This document shows, one piece after another, positions 1-13,632 of a stretch of DNA of 64,000 nt. Made by a program: the position numbers and the translations under genes. The notes under the pieces were generated by a model. The model worked only from the letters and a program-made list of their open reading frames with translations, did not search any database and was not told the origin of the DNA. Source of the DNA: Lactuca virosa (taxonomy: Eukaryota > Streptophyta > Magnoliopsida > Asterales > Asteraceae); contig CAKMRJ010005523.1 in assembly GCA_928212115.1 (NCBI GenBank), forward strand, positions 100,241,949 through 100,305,948, read 5' to 3'. Positions within the stretch are counted from its first letter, which is position 1. Every line of letters begins with the position of its first letter.

Positions 1-258
1 CCTAAGCATACAACTTATCTGCCCTTCATGCATAATCATGACATATATGATTAATCCAATTGCAACAGTATATGGAATACAATCATATTATCTAGTTCAA
101 AACATTGTACTAGGATTTTGCTTACAATCACGTCATGTGGTATTTCACAAGATAACTCTCTCAGAGTCCTTTATCTTAAACTCTTTAAGATCATTAAAAA
201 TTAATGCAATTTTACTTAATCCTTTAAGTTTCCATGATCTGTCTATATAGATCCTTAA

Positions 259-510
259 TCAAAGAATTAATATGTCGACTACACATAAGACTAGGAATGT
301 TACCGTGCTCCCACTAGCTTTGTAAAAAACACAAGATTCATCTTGATTTATAATCAAATCACACTGTACAATTATCTTATAAGAAAGAAGATTCTTACTT
401 TGAGATGCCAGCTTAAATCTAAAAAGATTTTTATTCATGTATGTTTTCTCCTTTAAAACCCACTTACTCTTTATATTCGTAATATATCGAGGAAGATTAA
501 TCATGCCCAT
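259..510 (-). pseudogene. Ty1/copia reverse transcriptase relic
   Basis: Minus-strand translation contains KASGSTVTFLVL followed by VVDILI, a damaged form of the copia RT catalytic neighbourhood (KASGSIVTFLVLYVDDILL is readable in element D of this window). N-terminal to it is KWVLKEKTYMNKN, resembling the KWILKKKTDMDGN start of copia RT, but the roughly 150 residues normally between the two are missing. The catalytic YVDD is degraded to CVVD. No LTR or target-site duplication is recognisable nearby, so this is an old fragment. The identification rests on the two motifs only; no activity is possible. Confidence 0.6.
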
Positions 511-2774
<2,264 letters not shown>

Positions 2775-3055
2775 CATTCTATCCATCCCATCTGAGAAAT
2801 ATGATCATTCCCGATGACAAGGAACATAAAAGGAACTTGATACGAAGGATACATATATGTTAATTCGATGATAAACGTTTCTCTTACGGATTCGATTCTC
2901 GATCGAATATTAAATTAACCGTTGGAATGTTCACTCGAGACCGACCCCGGAGAACATCTTACTGGTTGTGTTGTCTATTAGTTTGGATTCTCGGTTCTTT
3001 GATAAACAACTAGGTTTAGCTCACCTAGAAGAATCGGGTAAAAACTGAGATTCAT

Positions 3056-3240
3056 CACGTGGCGCCATCCGTGGGGCGACACAACAAATGGTCACCGGTA
3101 ATAATCCAACGAACAATGTCAGTCCAGTTCCAAGAATGCAGACTTTGGGACCTCCTATATAAACACCTCGAATTACTATTGTTACAAGAGAAAGAGATGT
3201 AGAATGTGACAACTGGGAGAACTTCGTCACTGACTACCGT
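3056..3240 (+). pseudogene. Ty3/gypsy (Tat-like) PBS and gag-start relic
   Basis: The string GTGGCGCCATCCGTGGGG at 3059-3076 resembles the primer-binding site and first leader bases of Tat-lineage gypsy elements (TGGCGCCGTCTGTGGG type, from memory). An ATG follows at 3088 and opens a proline- and asparagine-rich frame (MVTGNNPTNNVSPVPRMQ) that stops at 3160-3162, as expected for a decayed gag N terminus. No LTR boundary is clear upstream and no further gag is readable downstream. It is an old fragment, plus-strand, unrelated to the Athila element that begins at 4034. Confidence 0.45.
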
Positions 3241-4033
3241 TAGAAATTAGCATAGATAAATAAATGTAATAGAGTATCAATGTAATATTTCATTTTTATA
3301 AATAAATATGAGTGAGTTTACTATTACATATAGAGATAAATCGACTCATAGGCTCAACAATGAGTGTCCAAAAAGGTGTACCATCTTCTAAGTTCGTTAA
3401 TGTATTCAGAAAGTACACTTGATTCCAGGGATATAAGCTTCGTGAAAGTCTAACTTCGATTGGAGGAGTTATGATTTTTATAAAAAGTAAAATCAACCGC
3501 GTAATTAAAAATTTTAACGTCAAAATAGGATTAAGAAACGATTGAGTTTTGGCTAGTGTCACCAAAAAAGGAAAGGCGTAGTACTTCTCGAGATGAGAAC
3601 GTTAAGACAAAGAACGCTGGAGATGAATCCTGTATGATGTAGAAATGATTTTTATAACATCATTTAATTATACACCCATTAGGCCAAAATGTGAAAGTCA
3701 AAATTAGCCAAAACAACCTAAATATAATTTGTAGTACTCATCAAGATCATCACATAGGTATAAAGAGGGTAAAGATCCGAGCTCATACACAGGAGATACG
3801 ATTTTTCCAAAATCTTTTATGTGCATGCGTCGTGGGTGCCTTGCATGGCGTGCATTCTAACCCCAAATTTGAGAAGACTGTGGGCGACGTGGCCAAGTGA
3901 GAGAGTGACACATGGAGACTACTGAATGGAGCCATGATGCACAAACGCGACGCGTACATATATTTGCTCCATGCACACTCAAAATTTCTGCTATAAATAG
4001 GAAGGTCTGCATACCCCACTCTGCACACTGATG
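3241..4033. other. Unassigned sequence flanking element A
   Basis: No recognisable gene. Short frames at 3296-3565 and 3691-3900 show no motif. The last bases, TGATG at 4029-4033, would be the left target-site duplicate of element A, but its right partner cannot be checked because the other end of A is lost. Confidence 0.4.
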
Positions 4034-5061
4034 TGTAATATAAGTGCTAGTTTTAAACCAACTAATCTAGACTAACCAACACAAATAGGTAGTGTACCTA
4101 ATCGATTAATAGGGTAGTTCAGGTAAGTCGGGTATCGAACACAGTGAAACGGAAATAATAGCTAAAAATTATCTACTAAATTTATCTAAGTAAATTAAGC
4201 AAATAAATGGGGGTTTTGCTAGTTTCGCAAGACTAGAAACTTAAAAGAAATTAGAAAGGAAATACTTTAGACTAAAAAAAGAAATAAGAAAGCAGTTTTT
4301 AATTCAAGCTATTAAAGAGACTTTCCTTTAGATGCGATTCACTTGCTCCTATGGTTGATTTTGTGGAAAGTGTAATGGATTATAGAATGGCTATTTACCG
4401 ATTCCTAAATTGCTTAGAATTATGATCAAAAGACTAATCCTTTAGCTGAACAAATTCATTCATTCGGTGACCAAGTGAACAAATTAATAAGAAAACTAGT
4501 GTGAAGTTCGAATTAAGGAAGACTTGTAGCTTTTATTGATATAAATGGTGTATAAACATCAATACAATACATAATTATTCTTCATATATTAACTTTCATA
4601 TCAATTTACCAACTTTTCTATTTAACCCTAGGTTTTTGGTCAAAACACTAGTCATATAACCTTGTTACTCACAAAATCATAAGATCCAAGCCAACTAAGA
4701 AAGACAGTTCATCAAATCTCAATTAAACTCAACAATAAATAGAAAAGAAGTTGTCATTAACATAAAAGGTTCTTTTAACAAGAAACCATCATAAATAAGT
4801 AATTAGCTATAATCCAAATCCACTTAATCAACACATAGTATCCAAGATCATCTGTTATAAACGAAGGTTAGCGTATTTAGCCCATAACGGTTGTAGTCAA
4901 ATAGATAAAAACGAAAACCACTTTGAAAAACATGATTAAATCAATTCATTAGAGTAATTAAGTAAATCAAGCTTCAAAACGATTTATGCACAAACCTCCA
5001 AGGGATGTATTCTAATCTCCAAAAGTCGTCAAAAACTTCCAGCATAAGTTAGGGTTGAGAG

Positions 5062-5064
<3 letters not shown>

Positions 5065-5157
<93 letters not shown>
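5065..5157. repeat. (AT)n microsatellite in element A LTR
   Basis: About 93 bases of uninterrupted AT dinucleotide repeat inside the 3' LTR of element A. The repeated Ile-Tyr frames on both strands are artefacts. Confidence 0.97.
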
Positions 5158-5160
<3 letters not shown>

Positions 5161-5175
5161 GCCAAAAATTTCCTC

Positions 5176-5207
5176 CCATGTCGTGGCAAATACGCTCCAC
5201 GACATGG
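5176..5207. repeat. Perfect 11-bp inverted repeat in element A LTR
   Basis: CCATGTCGTGG at 5176-5186 is followed after ten bases by its exact reverse complement CCACGACATGG at 5197-5207. Variants of the same motif recur across the 3' part of element A, for example near 5265-5300, 7018-7045, 7089-7115, 9250-9285 and 9338-9372. Confidence 0.9.
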
Positions 5208-5510
5208 CGACTACTTAAAACGCGCATTCAACAAGGCATTGTCAGATTGAGAAAAACCAACACGCCACGACGTGGCTAGAGATCTCCATGTCGTGGGCTT
5301 CAGATTCTTGATATCCTTTGACTCCGATTGACTTGGTCCAATATTCTAGCTTCTGAGTCCACAATTGATTCCTTTTCATCCCAAGCATGCCTTCGCCGTT
5401 ACAAAACAAAATTTAAACAAATTAAGTACCTTTTGTTCTATAATGAACATAACTGTAGCTAAAAGTATTAAGAAAATGCAGAAAATATATGATTAATTAT
5501 CCACATATCA

Positions 5511-5530
5511 AAATACTCCACACTTGGCTT
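5511..5530 (-). other. Element A polypurine tract
   Basis: Minus-strand AAGCCAAGTGTGGAGTATTT directly precedes the LTR start TGATATG. It follows a GCTTGGGGGCAAACAAAAG string that I recognise as the usual sequence upstream of the 3' LTR in Athila and Tat elements (GCTTGAGGACAAGCAAA type). It primes plus-strand DNA synthesis in this class. Confidence 0.7.
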
Positions 5531-6305
5531 TTGTTTGCCCCCAAGCAAAACTGATTTTATTATCATATCATCACATGAAAACCCTAGTCACCAATATCGC
5601 ACAAGATAATCCATTTTAAGCTCACCCATTACATCAAGACTGCAATGCAAATATTTGTTTCTAATATTCCTAAAAACCTCCCCAATCCTAAATACTTACG
5701 ATTCTCATAAACACTTCCCAGTCAACTTGAACAATGTTCAATTTTGGCATTCGTACATCCTATACATTTTTATTTACCCCATTTCGTCTCAAAAGTTATT
5801 GCCAAATTCCAAGTGATTCAAATTTAAAAGAAAATTACTATATAAATAATTATCCTAAAAATATAACTACACTTTTTATTTTTGCAACCTATCTTTTCGT
5901 GGAGCTCTTTTTCTTTATCTTATCATTTTTTTTTACTTTTTTCTATTTTTTTCGAATTTTCAATTTTTTTCATCCTTTCTCAATATTTCAAATTTCAATT
6001 ATCAAAAATAAGCAAATAAATAATCTAAAATCTAACTTATTTGCAACTTTACTAATACTATAGTTCGTGACTTTCTAAAAGATTCATTGAAGTACTCAGA
6101 ATCCCTTAGGTCACTAATGAAGCTCATGACTTTCGATCAAACCCATGTAGAGGCATTCTTCTCGTTCCAATCTGTGTTACTGTACTGTAGGTGGACAAAT
6201 AAAAAATATCCCGCTGGGAATAGTGGAGAAGTCCTAACTGTCACAGATTAACTCCACTCCTGAACTGTTACTTTATTTATATATAACTAGACTCAACAAT
6301 GCAAA

Positions 6306-6357
<52 letters not shown>

Positions 6358-7596
6358 TAATAATAATAATAAACAGATAAACTTGGAAAATTGACTCGTT
6401 TTGTTTTGACAGAAAGCACCCAGGAGATAAATCAGTCACCGGTAGGCTTTTTATTAGGTCTAGGTTTTCGCAAAGCAAAACTTACTACATCCTTCAAACT
6501 TGGCAAGGTCGTGTTTTTGTCTCATGATTTCACCAGGACAAGGAAGCCACAAATACACTAGAACCTATGTTGGCACAAATAAACATCAAAGCTCACTTCA
6601 GATCGTCTCACACAACACTAGCAACCTAGGTCCAAACACAACAATATCACAATTTATTAACTAGATTCCAAAATTAGACAATTTTTTAATCCTAGTCAAT
6701 TCTTTTCATATTTTTTTTTATTTTTCAGCATGTTTGTATTACTATATTCGACCCCCGACCCCACACATAATTTATGCAATGCCCTCATTCCATGCTTAAC
6801 CATATAAAGAACATAAAAAGTAAAGAGATAAATTGAAATAGACTCCCCTGTGATAGAAGTGGCGAGTACGAAATCAAATGATGTGAGGTTGACATCTCGT
6901 GAAATAGCTGGAAAGCAAGACTTTAATCCGCTACATGAATGATCTCTGATACGCCAAGACAATGGACTTCCAATATGGTGATGAAACAACAACTCAAAAA
7001 GTTGATATGAGCATTCTCCATGTCATGGCTAGGTGATTCCATGCCATGGGCTTCGATGGTAGTGGAACATCATCGTGAATTCTGCCTTTGCCATGTCGTG
7101 GCATAGAGTGGCCACGCCCTGGCTGCTGTATCTTCATAAAAATATGTCTTCTATCCAATTGTCAATCTGGTTAGAAAAGGTAATATCAAGGTGTTATACC
7201 CCTCTTACTATGATGTAAAATCATGTCTTCCAGTTAATATGGCTTATTAAGCGCTTCATTCGCTCAAAATCTCTCTTCAAGTCGCACATCTCACCCCACA
7301 CATATTCTTCTAGTCACGTTCTCGGGAATTTCTAACGTATTCTCTCATAAACTAAACTTTTGGATGATCTAAAGACACAAACAAAAGAGTAATAAAAAAG
7401 GAAAAATAAATACAATAACTAAAATTACGCAAATCCTACTTACTTAAACCCTAAAAATTAAACACACACAATCAAATAGTCTTAAAACACCATCAAACAA
7501 AAAGAAAAGCAAGGATAATTAATCCTTCTCATCATCATATCAATTTCCAGCCCCACTAGTGCCTGCTCCACCTATATGGTCGGCTCATCTCTCCTC
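5531..7596 (-). other. Element A 3' non-coding region
   Basis: No coding domain is readable. On the minus strand near 6741-6790 a GAGGGCATTGCATAAAT string followed by GTGTGGGG resembles the GAGGACAATG-TTAAGTGTGGGG block found downstream of coding sequence in Athila-type elements. A TAA microsatellite (6305-6372), pyrimidine-rich stretches near 5900-5990 and copies of the CCATGTCGTGG-type motif lie here. The small frames in this interval look fortuitous. Confidence 0.55.
6305..6372. repeat. (TAA)n microsatellite
   Basis: About 68 bases of AAT/TAA trinucleotide repeat with one interruption, within the 3' non-coding part of element A. It yields an artefactual poly-leucine frame on the minus strand. 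Confidence 0.97.
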
Positions 7597-8378
7597 CTAA
7601 GATGGTATATAAGTGTAACGAGGAGGTGCTCCGACCGAAGGTGTGATCACAATATGATGCATGATCGACTCCAAGCTATATCCCATATAATTTAGCCCCC
7701 TTACCACATCTTCATCATATTGCCTAGCCATGACATGATATACGTCCATAGGAATCTCATCACTCATGGGTTCATCTCGCATGGGCTCTTCTCCCTCCAT
7801 TCTTGTCCTCACGTTCCTACGCCCTCGTTAAGCCTCAACCAGATCATCATCAGGAACTGCATAGTTTCCACCCCCTAAATCCATAACAATATGTGCGGTC
7901 ATGAATAATTACGACTGCAACAGGCCAACCTGGTCACCATCATCCCTCCATAAATAAGAGCCCCCACCCTGTTTTTCCCAACTCTGTTAGTAAGGAAATT
8001 TTCCATGTAGTAAGGTAAGTAGCAAAAAGTATTCGGTTTAATGATACACCATAAAATGAATACATCAAGCCTGGGAATGCGGTCTCCCTCTTTCTTTTGA
8101 TTGATGGAGAAGGTGATCAAACTATGGATAAACTGGTGGACAGGAGAAAGGATTCACCCTTCTGATGCAGAACTTAGGTTATAACTTCCATTCGCAATGG
8201 TGGTCCACCACTCGAAATTGTCAATGCCTTGAGGTAAGTATTTATGGCAATCATCGAGAAAAATCGGAAATCCTTCACTCATTGCCTCAGATTGGTTGTA
8301 AAGGTCCAACCTCCAGGCAAGCTCCACCAAACTACATTCACGCCTCCTCCCACCAAGACAGAATGTAAAATTCCCCAT
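7597..8378 (-). pseudogene. Athila env-position ORF (plant transposon protein), broken
   Basis: Three consecutive minus-strand segments in shifting frames (8378-8154, 8120-7899, 7812-7597) together resemble the protein coded between integrase and 3' LTR in Athila elements, the env-like or putative plant transposon protein family. Landmarks, in order, are a CSLVELAWRLDLYNQSEA block, DVFILWCIIKPNTFCYLPYYM, and ALIYGGMMVTRLA, which match the typical order of that family as I know it. The last segment is acidic and ends in a stop at 7597. Frameshifts between segments make it non-functional. The role of this family, envelope or otherwise, is unproven in plants. Confidence 0.6.
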
Positions 8379-9640
8379 ATCATTAACTTCTTCTCTCTTC
8401 CTAAACTTGGTTGTAGCAAAGAAATCAACGCATAATTATTTGTACACCGACTCTTGAAGATGGAACAATCTTCTCCAAATAGTGCATGTCAATCTAACCC
8501 CACATTGACCAAACACTTTTGTAAGATAGGGTGCCACCCCTTTTTCAAGTTTTTCTTCCCTAATCCATTCCCAGTTAATTACCGGTGGCACATGAATTTC
8601 TTTTACTCATAACCAAGCCAATTTTGTTTCGTCATTCTACTAATACCCCGGGTTCCACCACTTTGGGAAATCTATACCGCGCGAATTCTAGGGGGTTTCT
8701 TGGATTTCCTTACTATTCATTTGCCCTTCTTGGCCCCATCTTGCAAAATCAGACAACAAAAACAAACCACCAAGCACAAATCAAAAAAATAGAAAAGAAA
8801 ATTGATCATTGTAAAGCCCTCACGTCGTGGGTATGAATAGATGCGATAATTCTAACTTCAATCAGGTAGTTTTGGCCATATCAATCCAAATCAAATGTTA
8901 AGGTTTTGTTCAGGACATCATATATCACCATTAGACACTTTATTAATACTACAAATACTCTGATTGGCCTTAAATTTGTTCAAAATTCACAAACCCTAGG
9001 TTGGAGAAACTTCTAAAAAAATGACTCAAAATACCAAATTGGTTCTCAATACACAGTAATCTAGTACTAACAAAGTGATTTCAAGAAGAAATAACATACC
9101 TTTAGTTGAAGACATCACATAAAATCGATGGATTTTGAGAGGTTCGTCGTGAGGATAGAGAAACAACATGAGGTGTGTTTTGTTTTGGTAAAAAGTGATT
9201 CAGATTTTTTCCTTTTAGGGTTAAAAACAAGTTACTGTGTAAAAACAGTCACCACGTTGTGGAATATAAGGCCACACCATGGCGTTTCAAAAATGCCTGA
9301 TGTTAATGTTGCTTCAAAAATACTGGATTTTTCATATGTCATGGCATGGGAACAGCTCCTCCACGCCGTGGCCACTGGGTACACAAAAAAAATCTTAATG
9401 TTTTTCTAAGATCTCACATCCCACACTTATGTGTTTCTTGCCTTCGCACCAATAATCAGTAGATGATGATAAAAGAGAGAAAATCCTAACTTAAACAAAC
9501 TAAAACAGACAAATAGCACAAAAATTAAAACACAAATTAAAAGGAAAAGAAAACACAAACTGCGGGTTGCCTCCCGTAAGCGCTTCTTTTTTTGGAATCA
9601 TGAGTTGGAGTCCTTCCCGTTCTTTGTTGTAGCAGTCATC
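8379..9640 (-). other. Element A spacer between env-like ORF and integrase
   Basis: No convincing coding domain. The minus-strand string ACGGGAGGCAACCCG near 9562-9580 matches the GGGAGGCAACCC block that in Athila and Tat elements follows the pol stop codon. CCACG-CGTGG type motifs recur (8820, 9250-9285, 9338-9372). A second polypurine-like string (AAGTGTGGGATGTGAGATC, minus) lies near 9410-9430 but has no LTR beside it. Confidence 0.5.
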
Positions 9641-9649
9641 CCCAAGATC

Positions 9650-10110
9650 ACATTCTCACCTTCTTTTTCCTCCCTTGGCATTCTTTCTTCATAATGCTTG
9701 ACCCGACACCCGTTTACTTTGAAAGTCGTGCCATCATCCTTAATCAGCTATATGGATCCATGTGGAAATACTTCTTTCACAACAAAGGGCCCGTACCACC
9801 TTCTCTTCAATTTCCCAGGAAATAGATTCATTCGTGAATTAAAAAGCTGAATAAGCCTTGTGTTCAATTTCGACCGGTAAATGATTTTTTTCCCCAAAAA
9901 CTAGCCTATAAGGTGCAGTACCAATGGGTGTTTTGAAAGCGGATCGAATTGCCCACAACGCGTCATCTAGTTATTCATACCATTCTTTTTTATTGGTTCC
10001 AACAGATCTTTCTAAAATTCTTTTTAAGGCCCGATTAGTGACTTCGGTTCACCCACTTGTTTGAGGGTGATAAGGTGTTGCAAACCTATGGTGCACACCA
10101 TATTTTTGTA
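9650..10110 (-). pseudogene. Element A integrase C-terminal part
   Basis: Minus-strand translation across frames gives HRFATPYHPQTSG, LKRILE, WYE then DDALWAIRSAFKTPIGTAPYRLVFG, followed by a WYGPFVVKEVFPHGSI stretch, the GPF/Y module of Ty3/gypsy integrases. The zinc-binding HHCC domain and the first catalytic aspartates are absent. At about 10110-10130 this fragment is joined directly to the end of the RT thumb region, so RNase H and the first half of integrase were deleted. In-frame stops are present. Integrase inserts element DNA into the genome; this fragment cannot. Confidence 0.8.
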
Positions 10111-10127
10111 ACACCTTTGCATGTTGA

Positions 10128-11291
10128 TCATTGCAAAAGCAATTGGGTCAAAGGTCTCATTATTTTTGATAAATCTTTAATGAATCTATGGTAAAATCTC
10201 GTGTAACCTAAAAAGCTTCGCACCCCCTTCACGTTTGTTGGGGGTGGCAACATAGCAATGTTGTCGATGTTTTCATGATCAACCTTAATCCCCACCTTGG
10301 AAACCTTGTGACCTAACACAATCCCCTCCTTGACCATAAAGTGGCACTTCTCCCAATTCAAGACCAAGTTGGTCTTTTCACACCTGACAAACATCAAATC
10401 AAGTTTAGCTAAACAATCAATAAAAGAACCAAAAACACGAAAAATTGTGCATGAAAACTTCCATGAAATTTTCCACCATATCGCGAAAAATGGCGGTCAT
10501 GCATCTCTGAAATGTGATTGGTTCGTTGTACAATCCATAAGGCATTCTTCTATAAGCAAAAGTTTCGCTAGGACGTGTGAATATCGTCTTTTCTTGGTCT
10601 TGTCGATCCATTGGAATCCGGAGATATCCTGAAAAGCCATATAGAAAACAATAATAGAGGTGACCAGATAAACATTCAAGCATTTGATTAATAAATGGTA
10701 AAGGAAAGTGGTCTTTGCAAGTGGCATCATTTAACGTGCGATAATCGATGCACACACACCAACTGGTTACCGTTTGAGTCGGTATGAGATCATCTTTCTT
10801 GTTCACCACTACAGTCATTCCTCCTTTCTTGGGCACCATATGAATCAGACTCACCCATGGACTATCTGAAATGGAATATACGATTCTCGCATCCATTAAC
10901 TTCACTATCTCCTTTTTTACCACATCTTACATGTTGGGATTCAATCTTCTCTAAGGTTGCACCACTGGTTTGGCCTCTTCTTCCAGAATGATTTTATGCG
11001 AGCAATACGAGGGACTAATGCCTTTGGTGTCGGTGATCTTCCAAGCAGCATTTTTTTTTGTTTTTTCAAAACCTCGACCAAGCTCTCTTTGTCCTTGGGT
11101 TCTGGATCAACTACAATTATGACAAGCTTTTGCTCGTTTTCTTCTAGGAATGCGTACTCCAAATGATCAGTCAAGGCTTTTAATTCCGGCTTTGGGTTAT
11201 GTTTAGTCGCCACAACGTGGGTATCCAATCGCTGCGCCATGACGTCTTTAACCTTCTCAACTGGTCGCGAATTTTCATTTGACCACGTCAT
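10128..11291 (-). pseudogene. Element A reverse transcriptase, degenerate
   Basis: RT synthesises element cDNA. Reading minus strand from 11291: DHLEYAFLEENEQ (RT N-terminal lead-in), VKKEIVKLMDARIVYSISDS, VSLIHMVPKKGGMTVV, CIDYRTLNDATCKDHFPLPF, a PITFQRCM segment and GVRSFLGYTRFYHRFIKDLSK. All are standard Athila RT landmarks. Catalytic positions are lost: the first aspartate in the CFLDGFSGY-type motif is Tyr (CFLYGFSGY), and the FMDD-type box reads FMHN. Frames change near 10400 and 10930, and a stop interrupts the N-terminal part. The end at 10128 runs straight into integrase sequence because of an internal deletion. Confidence 0.88.
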
Positions 11292-12118
11292 ATGAAGTCA
11301 TCATACTGTTTTTTATTTCTTCAAACTCGCTTTTCTCCAGAAGTCTCTCCAGATCTGCTAGATCGTGTTCAACATCAAACTCACTTTCCTTCGAAGTCAT
11401 GTATCCTTCCGAATCTCTATGCTTCCATCCTTCCAATTCCTTCTCCAATAATGTATCGAAAATGTCCATCGAGAAAACTAAATCATCACTTATCTTTGAA
11501 TGTTTCATTGATTTATCAACTCCAAAAGGTTCTGGCGTCTTCTCCAACACGAAGAGTAAGCTTCAACTATCTAATATCCACGAATGCTTGTGTGGCGCTA
11601 AGGAAACGCCTTCCAAGAATGATTGGAACTTGGTTGTCTTCTTCCATGTCTAACACGACAAAATCTACTCGAAAACAAACTTGTCAATTTTAACCAATAA
11701 ATCCGCACATATACCTTTTTGGAAAGTCACCATCTTGTTGGTTATGTGAATTACCATGCAAATTGCCCTTGGCTCTGGAAGATTCAATTTATTGAAGAAG
11801 GAATAGGGCATAAGATTCACGTTAGCTCCCGAATCGGCAAAGGGCATGACTTGTAGCTAAAATCCCGAATTTGCAAGGAAGTGTCAAACTCCCCAGGCCC
11901 CCCATCTTCTTTGGAAGCTTGTTGAGCATGGAAGCTAAGTAATTTTCATTTAGAAGCACATTAGAAGCCTCCTCCATCTTCTTTCTATTTGTGAGAAAAT
12001 CCTTCAAGAACCTGGCATATTTTGGCATTTGAGTCACTGCTTCAATAAAAGGAATGTTAATTTGAATGTCTTTAATGTGCTCTAGGAACTTCTTATAGTC
12101 TTCTGCTAGTTTATCCAA
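11275..12118 (-). pseudogene. Element A protease and gag-PR linker
   Basis: Minus-strand 11847-11665 carries ADSGANVNLMPYSFFNKL, the aspartic protease active-site motif (D-S-G form) with the NLMP sequence typical of Athila PR. N-terminal to it (12118-11822) is FLEHIKDIQINIPFIEAVTQMPKYARFLKDFL and LNKLPKKMGGLGSLTLPC, the conserved stretch that precedes PR in Athila gag-pol. C-terminal to it, 11550-11275 is an acidic linker without a domain. The protease processes the polyprotein; here a frameshift separates the linker from the active site. Confidence 0.82.
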
Positions 12119-13303
12119 CTTGTCTCAGCTCAAGAATGGCAACGGTGTTTGATAGGCCTTCACAGGAGGCTCATTTTTCTTTTCAGTAGTTGGCCGCGCT
12201 GTGGCTGCTGATCAATGGCTTTGCTTCGGTTTTTTCCTTCCGTTTCCTACACTTCATCTGGTTTATCGTTAGATAATGGAACTAATGGAGTGATGATTTT
12301 ACCACTCCTGGTTGTTACGACCTTTACATGCGCCTTCAGATTTTGTTCCATGTTGCTTGGAAGTGATCTCGGTAATCGTTCATTGAATTTCCTCGAGAGC
12401 TGACCGATTTGTTTGCTCAATATTACAGATCAAAGCTTGCTGATTTTGAAGGACAATAGCAGTTTTATCGTGTCCCTTTTCTGATGCAGCAGCGAATCGG
12501 GCAAGCATAGCTTCAAAGTCATTCTTTTTTTCGGGAGTCAGTTTCTCCCTTTTTGTTAAACCTACAACATTGTTGCCTATACTTTTCTTCTTTGGCGTTC
12601 TTATACTCATCATAGGGCAGCCACTCCTTTGGTTTCCTCCAATCCTCATCATATCGATCACCACTCGAATAACATGCTTGAACCTTCTAATTTTTCGTCT
12701 TCCTTTAGGTCACATTCCTTCGTCAAATGTGGTCCGCCACAATTATCACACTCAACATGAATTGCACGCATGGATTGATCCATCTTTGTCATCCGTCGGT
12801 CCATTGACTCTAACTTTGCGATAACCATAGCCATATCTTCAGAGCCTCCACTTCTATCCTTGTATCCTCTTGTCTTGTCTTCTCGAGGGTTGTAATACTC
12901 CCTCAAGTGCTTGGAGAACTCTTCAATTTAGTCCTTAATTGTTGCTGGAGTTCCTTCGTTAACAATCCATGAGAGTCAAGGAGTTGTCTAGTTGTCACGT
13001 TCACCCCATCATAGAAAATTGAGACCTCTTGTTGCACATTGAGGTCGTGTTATAGGAAATTTCTAAGTAACCCATTTCTACCTCTCCCACGCTTCATACA
13101 AAAGCTTTCCTCCATGTTCTTCAAAGTTAGCGATAATTTTAATCAATTTTTCAACTTTGGATGGTGGGCTGAATTGTTGGATGAACTTTTCACGAAGTTT
13201 TTCCCAAGTTGTGATGGCTCTAGTTGGAAGTGCTTTGAGCCAATCTTTTGTCGCCCCTCTAAAAGTAACCGGAAGCATCCGCAACAACACTGTTTCTTGT
13301 AGG
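12119..13303 (-). pseudogene. Element A gag, C-terminal segment
   Basis: Contains the retrotransposon gag core on the minus strand: RMLPVTFRGATKDWLKALP, TTWEKLREKFIQQFSPPSK and GGKLLYEAWER (13329-13078), then KLESMDRRMTKMDQSM and a zinc knuckle CDNCGGPHLTKEC (near 12740), then a basic stretch KKSIGNNVVGLTKREK. Gag forms the virus-like particle and the knuckle binds RNA. The frame is broken in several places. At 13304-13308 it meets the ACATT duplication left by element B and resumes at 20955, so gag was disrupted by that insertion. Confidence 0.86.
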
Positions 13304-13308
13304 ACATT
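13304..13308. repeat. Target-site duplication of element B, left
   Basis: ACATT directly before the TGTAACATCCC end of element B. The same five bases follow its other end at 20955-20959. Confidence 0.93.
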
Positions 13309-13540
13309 TGTAACATCCCAAAAATACAACCCAAAAATTTTCGTTTGAAAACTTTCCTAAACCATAATATCAAATATTAATAGATAAATCCATGGATCAC
13401 GCGTCTCAAAATGTCATAATAAGTTTATCAAATCAACTGATGTCAAAACATATCAAAATATCTGAATAAAACTCCCAGGACAAACTGAAGCTGTGGTGTG
13501 TGCCATGCCATCATCCCGAGCTCTTCCCCTTACTAGCGGA

Positions 13541-13594
13541 AGCACCTGAAACCAAAAACTGAAACTGTAAGCACAAAGCTTAGTGAGCTCCCCA
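13541..13594 (-). promoter_or_regulatory. Conserved Tekay-type LTR core, B 3' LTR
   Basis: Minus strand reads GGGGAGCTCACTAAGCTTTG, then TGCTTACAGTTTC and GGTTTCAGGTGCT. The same block occurs in the LTRs of C and E at a similar distance from the LTR end, although the rest of those LTRs is unalike. Its function is unknown. A polyadenylation, packaging or 3' splice-site role would be guesses; TTTCAGGT resembles an acceptor. Confidence 0.75.
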
Positions 13595-13632
13595 AAACTA
13601 CACATACCATACAATAACATATAAAGCAACTA

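Larger units (their letters stand above)
4034..5510 (-). repeat. Element A 3' LTR
   Basis: On the minus strand it begins TGATATGTGG and ends TTATATTACA, so it has TG...CA ends. Its terminal 240 bases (plus-strand 4034 to about 4280) match 21551-21792 with scattered differences, which proves that the two are copies of one LTR. Length is about 1.48 kb. The right boundary was set from the adjoining polypurine tract. A TA microsatellite and an inverted repeat lie inside it. Confidence 0.78.
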
